The notes under the pieces are model-generated. The model was not told where the DNA came from. It saw only the letters and a list, made by a program, of their open reading frames with translations, and searched no databases. Shown one piece after another: positions 1-4,956 of a stretch of 12,297 nt of DNA (the stretch's first letter is position 1; each line of letters opens with the position of its first letter). Source of the DNA: Clostridia bacterium (lineage in GTDB: Bacteria; Bacillota_A; Clostridia; Christensenellales; Aristaeellaceae); NCBI GenBank assembly GCA_025997215.1, contig BNUH01000085.1:1-12297 (forward strand). Direction: 5' to 3'. A program made the position numbers and the translations under genes.

Positions 1-51
1 GACTTCAGGGAACGATTTGGATTTGGATTTATAGTTCAAGGTGGTGTGACC

Positions 52-720
52 ATGAAAGATGCCGCTGCGATTAATTCATTAGATGCAATAGATACCATGG
101 ATTCGACCGCCACAATGCCCTATGTTACCATAGAGGTCGTTCGCTATTCTCTCTGGTGCAGAGGGACGACACTGCCCCACTCAATGTTGGTGGCGCACGT
201 GTATGGCGATCCGATGCCGAACGACCGTATCTACCTGCGGCGCTTGCATCGCAGTGGAAGGCATACGACTTATGATAACCTTAAGGCGTACGCCCGCAAG
301 CGCATGGCGCACCCGCGCAACCCGCCAGGTTCGCTCGGCGGGAACCTGAAGCCGCACCTGGGGCCAAAGTACAACATACAGGAAGATGATCCAGGCCTGC
401 AAGGTAACGAATATATCAACACATGGAATTACACATATGGCGATCCCATCCGCACGGAGTGGGCGATACATCAAGCGGATGAATCGATAATATTGATGCC
501 GCTCGACGATTTCGCTGACCTGTTTGATGACAACGGGGTGACTATTGCTACGCATTCGAGCGGAATTCTGATAGATTTTCTGGTAGCGCGGCCAACGAAT
601 GATGGCGCGGGTAAGACGTTATACGTCACATACGGCCCGGCATCGCCGTTGCTTTACATCCGCCGTGGTCCGCTGCCCGACGATGACGGGCCATTCGATT
701 GGCGCGTAACATACAAGTAG
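52..720 (+). CDS. Hypothetical protein, first of two tandem paralogues
   Basis: I do not recognise this 222-residue protein. It has no signal peptide or membrane segment. Residues 24-222 align by eye with the C-terminal two thirds of the next gene's product. The best conserved block is KRMAHPRNPPGSLGGNL (about residues 83-99); others are DRIYLR near 58-63, RTEW near 134-137, LIDFLVARP near 173-181 and YVTYGP near 191-196. The first 23 residues (many Ala, Asp, Met, Thr) are not shared. ATG 52 is preferred over in-frame GTG 46 because AAGGTGG (38-44) lies 7 bases before ATG 52 but only 1 base before the GTG. The gene is followed after 37 bp by its paralogue in the same direction, so the two are probably one operon. 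The promoter must lie at or beyond the left edge of the window. It is confidently a gene; its function is unknown. Confidence 0.85.
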   Translation: MKDAAAINSLDAIDTMDSTATMPYVTIEVVRYSLWCRGTTLPHSMLVAHVYGDPMPNDRIYLRRLHRSGRHTTYDNLKAYARKRMAHPRNPPGSLGGNLKPHLGPKYNIQEDDPGLQGNEYINTWNYTYGDPIRTEWAIHQADESIILMPLDDFADLFDDNGVTIATHSSGILIDFLVARPTNDGAGKTLYVTYGPASPLLYIRRGPLPDDDGPFDWRVTYK

Positions 721-757
721 CATTATTATCAAATCATTAAATAAAGGAGGCGAGCGC

Positions 758-1771
758 GTGGCGCGGGTTAATCAACGGATCATCTGCTCGGCAAACCTGT
801 GCGACGCCTTGAGCGGCGTCATTAATTCCATCGCACAGCAGGAGACGGCCATCGCTTGCGTTCTGCAGGTCGAGGCGGCCAAGCTGCGCCACGTGATGAG
901 CCGTCCCGAGTATGTCTCCGATGAAAGTTTGTTAGATGTCAACAAATCCATTGGTTCCATGGTGGATACTATGGATGAATTGGAAAGCGTGCTGGTGCAG
1001 AAGCTGGACGCATCCATTGCGTGCCTGACAGCCAAATGCAACATCGCGGATTGCGTGCAATGTGCGGCTCCTGCCAGTTCGATAAGTTCCACGAAGTCCA
1101 TGAAGTCCATGAAGTCCATGAAGTCTACCACTGCTCTCCAAAGCGATGCCGTTAGCGTTGAAAGCCCTATCCCAGCCGTGTCGATCTCCGTGGTGGAGTG
1201 GCGGCCTGATGGAAACAACTGGCTCGTCGCGCATATACACGGCCTCCCTCAAAAGGACGACCGCATATACCTGCGTCACAAAAGCCGGCTCACAGCCCCC
1301 GGCAGAGGAATCAAGCCCAACAAGCGCATGTCGCATCCGCAAAACCCACCCGGCGCGGTGGGCGGCAACCTGCCGGATCATCTGGCCAATCCCGGCCTGT
1401 TCAAGGGCGGCCGCTATTTCAGCAATCGGGGCTTCTGGTCTCCTATACAATGCCGCACGGAGTGGGAGCTGGATAAGCCGGACCAAGTCGTTCCGCTGCT
1501 GCCGATGACACTGTTCAACACCATGATATCCAGCGCTAACATGATTCACTGCTTCCCCTCGTTCCTGCTGGATTTTGTGGTCGCCCGGCCCATCCTCAAC
1601 GAAGAAAACCAACCCTGGTACGTAACCTACGGCCCGCCGTCCCGCCGCCTATTCCTCTTCCCCGAACGCAAGCGCGGCAAAAAGCCCATCCACAAGCCAG
1701 GCGATCCGCCAGACTACAATAATGGTAAGACTGCCGAACTGACAGGGCGATGGATTGTGAAGTTTAACTGA
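758..1771 (+). CDS. Hypothetical protein with spore-protein-like N-terminal helical domain and paralogous C-terminal domain
   Basis: A 337-residue protein in three parts. Residues 10-90 form a predicted helical region containing the pattern ALSGVINSIAQQETAIACVLQVEAAKL and a later DESLLDVNKSI; from memory this resembles the N-terminal domain of clostridial and bacillar exosporium or spore-surface proteins (inference). Residues about 108-125 are a linker with a repeated Lys-Ser-Met motif. Residues 145-337 match the upstream gene's product, including KRMSHPQNPPGAVGGNL (189-205), RTEW (233-236), LLDFVVARP (270-278) and YVTYGP (288-293). It has no signal peptide and no sorting motif. The GTG start at 758 has GGAGG (746-750) 7 bases upstream. 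Cysteines are frequent in the first 102 residues (six). It is probably co-transcribed with the paralogue before it. The function of the shared domain is unknown; a spore-coat or exosporium role is possible but not shown. Confidence 0.85.
   Translation: MARVNQRIICSANLCDALSGVINSIAQQETAIACVLQVEAAKLRHVMSRPEYVSDESLLDVNKSIGSMVDTMDELESVLVQKLDASIACLTAKCNIADCVQCAAPASSISSTKSMKSMKSMKSTTALQSDAVSVESPIPAVSISVVEWRPDGNNWLVAHIHGLPQKDDRIYLRHKSRLTAPGRGIKPNKRMSHPQNPPGAVGGNLPDHLANPGLFKGGRYFSNRGFWSPIQCRTEWELDKPDQVVPLLPMTLFNTMISSANMIHCFPSFLLDFVVARPILNEENQPWYVTYGPPSRRLFLFPERKRGKKPIHKPGDPPDYNNGKTAELTGRWIVKFN
1093..1126 (+). repeat. 9-bp tandem repeat inside a coding region (Lys-Ser-Met repeat)
   Basis: The unit GAAGTCCAT occurs three times in full (1093-1101, 1102-1110, 1111-1119) and then partially as GAAGTCT (1120-1126). 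It encodes KSM-KSM-KSM-KS between the N-terminal helical domain and the paralogous domain. The unit is a multiple of three, so copy number changes would alter linker length without a frameshift. Confidence 0.9.
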
Positions 1772-1933
1772 GGGGGTGGGGCGGATCTTGATGCGGCTTA
1801 ACACACTGTTGCACGGATTACAAATTTCTTGAGATGATGGCAAGCGTGATCGTGTGAGACGAGTGGGTCACGCTTTAAGCTGTGGTTATAGAGTTTTTTG
1901 CCTTAGCTTCCGCTATTTCAGTTGCTTTCCATA
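1772..1933. other. Intergenic gap between convergent genes
   Basis: This stretch separates the paralogue pair (+ strand) from the nitrilase gene (- strand), which converge here. Apart from the possible bidirectional hairpin at 1842-1875 and a T6 run at 1894-1899, nothing recognisable was seen. Confidence 0.6.
1842..1875. terminator. Possible hairpin between convergent genes
   Basis: AAGCGTGA (1842-1849) pairs perfectly with TCACGCTT (1868-1875) across an 18-base loop. A run of six T follows on the + strand at 1894-1899, but 18 bases after the stem, which is too far for a classical intrinsic terminator. On the - strand no T-run follows. The location between two converging genes is what a terminator would occupy; the structure itself is weak. 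Confidence 0.3.
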
Positions 1934-2857
1934 TTAGTCAACTATACTACTATTAACATTCAACGAAAACACATCGGGCCGCGCGTAATGCCCATTTGGA
2001 TCGAAATCAAGTCGGCTGCGTACGACTTCGTCCAAGTCTATTTCTGCCACCAATACATCCTCACGCCCCCATATTGGTCCGACTATATACTTTCCAAATG
2101 GACTAATGATGCAGCTCCCGCCCGGACAGAGTTCCTCCGGCAGCTCATCCAAGTCGTGGTAATACGCCAAATCTTTCGGGTACAACGATTTGGTGCAGTA
2201 TTGATTACAACTAAGTACAAAACAGCGGCCTTCAAGCGCAATGTGGCGCACGGTGCATTGCCATTCCTCACGATTGTCTGCTGTGGGCGCAATATACAGC
2301 ATAACACCTTTTTGGTACATAGCGGCGCGCGCGAGCGGCATGTAGTTCTCCCAACAAATCAGTGAGCCTATTTTCCCATAAGGCGTGTCGATTACTGTCA
2401 ACGTGCTGCCATCGCCTTCGCCCCAGATGAGCCGCTCCGAGCCAGTGGGCTTAAGTTTGCGATGTTTGCCCAGCAGCGCGCCGTCCGATCCAATAAACAG
2501 ATTGGTGCAATACAGGGTGTGATTAAGCCGCTGCGCATCGCATTCAATAACGCCGATGGACAGATACGCATTAGCGTCCCGCGCCGCGGCTGCCAACTGA
2601 TCGGTTTGCGGTCCCGGTATCGTTATTGAATTTTCATAATACCGCTGCCAATCGCGCCGCCCACTTTCCGTGCGGCTGCCGACAGAGAAACCAAATGTCA
2701 ACCCGCGCGGATACGCTGGGATGAACGCCTCTGGGAACACGATCAGCTTTGCGCCATAATCCGCGCAGCGACGTATCAACCCAACCGCTTTCTCCACGGT
2801 TGCGGCAGCATTTAGCATGACAGGCGAAGCCTGCACCAAGGCCACGGTCACGTTCAT
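1934..2857 (-). CDS. Nitrilase (carbon-nitrogen hydrolase superfamily)
   Basis: A 307-residue cytoplasmic enzyme expected to hydrolyse a nitrile to a carboxylic acid and ammonia. The catalytic triad of the superfamily is visible: Glu43 in FPEAF, Lys134 in KHRKLKPT, and the nucleophile Cys168 in LICWENYMPLARAAMY. The CWENYMPL context and the late GHYARPDVFSL segment are typical of true nitrilases rather than amidases or beta-ureidopropionases. The length fits the family (about 300-350) and there is no signal peptide. The ATG at 2857 has GGAGG (CCTCC at 2869-2873 on the + strand) 11 bases upstream, and a good sigma-A promoter lies just before it (2901-2930), so it can be transcribed alone. No aldoxime dehydratase or amidase neighbour is seen, and the substrate (aliphatic, aromatic or cyanide) cannot be told from sequence. 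Family assignment is firm. Confidence 0.93.
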   Translation of the reverse strand: MNVTVALVQASPVMLNAAATVEKAVGLIRRCADYGAKLIVFPEAFIPAYPRGLTFGFSVGSRTESGRRDWQRYYENSITIPGPQTDQLAAAARDANAYLSIGVIECDAQRLNHTLYCTNLFIGSDGALLGKHRKLKPTGSERLIWGEGDGSTLTVIDTPYGKIGSLICWENYMPLARAAMYQKGVMLYIAPTADNREEWQCTVRHIALEGRCFVLSCNQYCTKSLYPKDLAYYHDLDELPEELCPGGSCIISPFGKYIVGPIWGREDVLVAEIDLDEVVRSRLDFDPNGHYARPDVFSLNVNSSIVD

Positions 2858-2900
2858 ATTCGGCGTCGCCTCCAGGGTTGCATCGCGATCAACGCTGAAG

Positions 2901-2930
2901 AGTATACCTGGAAGAATGCGATCGTGTCAA
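2901..2930 (-). promoter_or_regulatory. Sigma-A promoter of the nitrilase gene
   Basis: On the - strand, TTGACA (2925-2930) and TATACT (2901-2906) are separated by 18 bp. The -35 box is a perfect consensus match and overlaps the stop codon of the upstream small gene. The expected transcription start is near 2894, giving a leader of roughly 37 nt. Confidence 0.7.
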
Positions 2931-3199
2931 GTTATTGTCTGATCGCCTTCTTGAGGTTTGTCGAGCCTGTCAAGGACAGCAGTCATGTTCCTTGCGAGCT
3001 GCTTGAATGTTGAATATGGCAAAATGTAGTGAACGGCATCCGTGACGTCGAGGCTTGCAAATTTCTGTTCTGTTTGCGCATCTTTTTCAATGCGCGGTAT
3101 TTCGTTGTGCATATAGAAATGCACTTCACCAACATCCTTGTTAGCAAAAAAGTCACAAATGTTGAAATAACCAATAGAGTTGATAGCCTGCTTATCCAT
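2927..3199 (-). CDS. Small hypothetical protein co-transcribed with XRE regulator
   Basis: A 90-residue soluble protein that I do not recognise, with no signal peptide, membrane segment or catalytic motif. The central part is charged and the C-terminal third contains VTDAVHYILPYSTFKQLARNM, followed by a likely helix. The ATG at 3199 is chosen because AGGAG (3209-3213 on the - strand) lies 9 bases upstream. The longer frame's TTG at 3208 abuts that ribosome binding site directly and is an unlikely start. It begins 38 bp after the XRE-type regulator ends, in the same direction and without an obvious promoter or terminator between them, so the two are probably one transcript. Such regulator-plus-small-protein pairs can be toxin-antitoxin or phage-derived units, but nothing in this sequence proves that. 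A loose resemblance in layout to DUF3467-type proteins was considered and is too weak to name. Confidence 0.75.
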   Translation of the reverse strand: MDKQAINSIGYFNICDFFANKDVGEVHFYMHNEIPRIEKDAQTEQKFASLDVTDAVHYILPYSTFKQLARNMTAVLDRLDKPQEGDQTIT

Positions 3200-3237
3200 A
3201 TAATGCAACTCCTAATATTATTTTGTTAGCAGCGACA

Positions 3238-3666
3238 TTAACACGGTTTCCTTGCCTCGTCAATCAACTTACGCACCATTGCGTCGAACTCTTCCCGATT
3301 CTTTGGCATTCCGAGTTTGTCCGGATCAATCACGACACCCCCCGAACTCTGCGCCGCGGCGAGCAGCGCGGCCCTCTCGGCGTCAGACAGAGTAACGTGG
3401 TCGGTCATCAAATGGGCCGCAGCCTGTCTGTTGGTCTCGCCCACGGGCTGGACAACAACATTGGGCGACGGTGAACGGCCCAGGAGATAGTCGGTCGTGA
3501 CGGAGTACCGATCGGCTATTCGGTTTAACAGGTCAAATGAAGGCTCACGTGTCCCAATTTCCCAGCCAGACACAGTTGTTTGCGCGACATTAAGCGCGCT
3601 GGCAAGTTGTCCTTGCGTGTCGCCAGACTGTTCCCTCAATGCCTTAAGGCGTTCTGATAAAAACAT
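3238..3666 (-). CDS. XRE/Cro-family helix-turn-helix transcriptional regulator
   Basis: A 142-residue DNA-binding protein. Residues 4-63 are a Cro/C1-type HTH domain: RLKALREQSGDTQGQLASAL, then NVAQTTVSGWEIGTREPS as the turn and recognition helix (about 26-43), then LLNRIADRYSVTTDYLLGR. The tail (about 64-142) is unrecognised, with Ala-rich and acidic helices such as LSDAERAALLAAAQ and a final FDAMVRKLIDEARK. It has no membrane segment and no peptidase domain of the LexA or ImmA type. The ATG at 3666 has GAGGTG (3672-3677) 5 bases upstream, and an extended -10 promoter lies at 3684-3711. The dyads at 3720-3735 and 3743-3787 sit directly upstream and are natural candidates for autoregulatory operators. 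It is probably co-transcribed with the small gene behind it. The family is firm; the regulated genes are unknown. Confidence 0.92.
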   Translation of the reverse strand: MFLSERLKALREQSGDTQGQLASALNVAQTTVSGWEIGTREPSFDLLNRIADRYSVTTDYLLGRSPSPNVVVQPVGETNRQAAAHLMTDHVTLSDAERAALLAAAQSSGGVVIDPDKLGMPKNREEFDAMVRKLIDEARKPC

Positions 3667-3683
3667 TATTACACCTCACACAC

Positions 3684-3711
3684 ATTGTAGCATTTCTTGC
3701 TTAAAAGTAAA
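3684..3711 (-). promoter_or_regulatory. Extended -10 promoter of the XRE regulator gene
   Basis: On the - strand, TTTACT (3706-3711), 16 bp, then TACAAT (3684-3689), preceded by the extended -10 element TG (TGC at 3690-3692). The predicted transcription start (about 3677) coincides with the ribosome binding site GAGGTG (3672-3677), so the mRNA leader would be only about 11 nt. Confidence 0.65.
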
Positions 3712-3719
3712 ACGGCAAG

Positions 3720-3735
3720 GTGCAATAATTCGCAC
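3720..3735. promoter_or_regulatory. Short dyad GTGC-N8-GCAC upstream of the XRE promoter
   Basis: GTGC at 3720-3723 and GCAC at 3732-3735 form a short inverted repeat lying 8 bp beyond the -35 box of the regulator's promoter. It is a possible operator site; four-base arms can arise by chance. Confidence 0.25.
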
Positions 3736-3742
3736 TAACTTT

Positions 3743-3787
3743 TAACGCGTTTTGCGTTATAGCAGTCGCATAACGCAAAACGCGTTA
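3743..3787. promoter_or_regulatory. Perfect 18-bp inverted repeat, probable operator pair
   Basis: TAACGCGTTTTGCGTTAT (3743-3760) is repeated as its exact reverse complement at 3770-3787 across a 9-base spacer (AGCAGTCGC). Each arm is itself a dyad, AACGC-N5-GCGTT, at 3744-3758 and 3772-3786, with centres 28 bp apart. There is no T-run on either side, which argues against an intrinsic terminator. The element lies about 30 bp upstream of the XRE promoter and behind the stop of the nuclease gene. It is best read as two operator sites for a dimeric regulator, most simply the XRE protein itself (inference). Confidence 0.6.
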
Positions 3788-3845
3788 GGAAAGGGATATG
3801 CCTTACAATCTACCCGTGTGTGGCTGGATTCAACTCTGCGTGATG

Positions 3846-4751
3846 TTATGGCGTAGGGTTGCTCGGGGCAATCCACTGCTGGATGATCTCTTTTGGATGG
3901 TCTAGCTCAGCAGCTATCGTTATTATTGGTATGCCAAGCCTATGCATGGCTCTTGCGGCTTTCTGGCCCTCCTCGACCCGGCCTATAGCAATCCCTTCAT
4001 CCCTACCTCTTGCCTCGATAGATTGCTCTCTCACCAATGAACTAGCCATTATCTGCCTCAACCTCCCATCCATTAGCGTGCGTTGTGCCGCCGCGTGCAG
4101 ATCCACCACTAGCTGATTTCTTACTTTTGACATATCGTATGCATTCGGATCCTTTAGGTAGTCAAGCAAATCCTCGATGTTTATGGAGACATCGCCTTTA
4201 TCTCCGGAGGCGTTATACACCGTCCATTGCGGTGAGTACAGCTGGCGCAGCCCAGGCGTCTCGCGGCAAATGGTTTCCCAGGTATATTTCCGCAGCCCCA
4301 AACCATACGGATCCTCGACACATAGGAAAGTCACATATATCGGCTTCAACTCATTGAACTTCGCGCCGCTCTCGGATTGAAAGACCATAATCTGTGAACT
4401 GGACAGATGCATGCGGTAGTCGATATACATCTCGCGTTCTAGCTGCATTTCCAGATTGATTATAACCGTATCCGATTCAAACGATGTATCAAAGCGCATG
4501 CCGCGGACTTTGGGCGTGAGCTTGATACTATTCTCGTACAGCAGTATAACTTTCTCGATCTGGTCTGCTGTAGGCAGAATCCCGTTATTTTCATCATAAT
4601 CAATGACGAAGGGGTGCTTGTCGTCGCCATTGACGATAAACTTTACGTTATGCGGATGCCTGTCTGGATGCAGCTGGGCAATCATCCTCAAGGCAAGCCC
4701 AGGATTTAGCAGCATCGTTATATAGAATACCGGCGCATTCCTAATATCCAT
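3846..4751 (-). CDS. PD-(D/E)XK nuclease family protein (Rpn/transposase-like)
   Basis: A 301-residue protein resembling the Rpn family of recombination-promoting nucleases, also annotated as PD-(D/E)XK transposases. The core reads RFDTSFESDTVIINLEMQ, giving the spaced nuclease residues Asp88, Glu101 and Gln103. The family's KPIYVTFLCVEDPYGLGLRKYTWE segment follows (from about residue 136), and the C-terminal EARGRDEGIAIGRVEEGQKAARAM stretch with LGIPIITIAAEL is the usual tail. The first 80 residues do not resemble the usual family N-terminus. ATG 4751 is chosen because GGAGG (4758-4762) lies 6 bases upstream; the longer frame from TTG 4814 contains a promoter at 4786-4814 and cannot be the start. 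It probably acts on DNA as a mobile or defence-related nuclease; whether it is active is unknown. No terminal inverted repeats were found. Confidence 0.85.
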   Translation of the reverse strand: MDIRNAPVFYITMLLNPGLALRMIAQLHPDRHPHNVKFIVNGDDKHPFVIDYDENNGILPTADQIEKVILLYENSIKLTPKVRGMRFDTSFESDTVIINLEMQLEREMYIDYRMHLSSSQIMVFQSESGAKFNELKPIYVTFLCVEDPYGLGLRKYTWETICRETPGLRQLYSPQWTVYNASGDKGDVSINIEDLLDYLKDPNAYDMSKVRNQLVVDLHAAAQRTLMDGRLRQIMASSLVREQSIEARGRDEGIAIGRVEEGQKAARAMHRLGIPIITIAAELDHPKEIIQQWIAPSNPTP

Positions 4752-4757
4752 CGTCAT

Positions 4758-4762
4758 CCTCC
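4758..4762 (-). promoter_or_regulatory. Ribosome binding site that sets the nuclease start
   Basis: GGAGG on the - strand, 6 bases before ATG 4751. The upstream ATG at 4757 directly abuts it and is therefore rejected as a start. Confidence 0.75.
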
Positions 4763-4785
4763 ATAGCGGCCCTTCATCCACCCTT

Positions 4786-4814
4786 ATCTTAACATAAACG
4801 CCTCGATCTTTCAA
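4786..4814 (-). promoter_or_regulatory. Sigma-A promoter of the Rpn-type nuclease gene
   Basis: On the - strand, TTGAAA (4809-4814), 17 bp, then TAAGAT (4786-4791) with an extended -10 TG (TGT before TAAGAT). The transcription start is expected near 4779, giving a leader of about 28 nt before ATG 4751. The -35 box begins exactly where the longest open frame would have started. Confidence 0.65.
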
Positions 4815-4887
4815 TCATATATTCTGCGATTCGACTTCTATTTACGCACTTTTGCGCCAGCAATTTACCAAAAACGACAGCCTTATC

Positions 4888-4913
4888 ACCTGCCAATCCC
4901 TCGCACATAAACT
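4888..4913 (+). promoter_or_regulatory. Possible sporulation-type promoter of the repeat protein
   Basis: AC (4888-4889), 16 bp, then CATAAACT (4906-4913). This matches the CATAnnnT -10 pattern of mother-cell sigma K and is one base off a sigma E -10 box, but the -35 part is poor. No convincing sigma-A promoter was seen in front of this gene. Low confidence. Confidence 0.2.
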
Positions 4914-4956
4914 GGGTATAGAACTTAAAATATTGGAAGGTGAGGTGTCTGTTCAC

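Noticed and set aside
772..1218. Antisense frame with a repeated MDF motif
   Set aside because: The repeat is only the reverse strand of the 9-bp KSM repeat; no supporting signals.
932..1612. Long open frame on the - strand inside the second paralogue
   Set aside because: It lies antisense to a well-supported gene that has a ribosome binding site and a conserved paralogue; it has no start signal and no recognisable domain.
1922..2365. + strand frame overlapping the nitrilase
   Set aside because: Antisense shadow of a gene with an intact catalytic triad; no ribosome binding site.
3743..3787. Inverted repeat as an intrinsic terminator of the nuclease gene
   Set aside because: No T-run follows on either strand, and the internal dyads fit operator sites better.
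3798..3905. Short + strand frame (35 codons) beginning ATG after GGGAT, downstream of the inverted repeat
   Set aside because: The AAGGG site is only 2 bases from the ATG and the frame overlaps the nuclease gene on the other strand.
3238..4751. A complete transposon or insertion sequence around the Rpn-type gene
   Set aside because: No terminal inverted repeats or target-site duplications were found flanking it.
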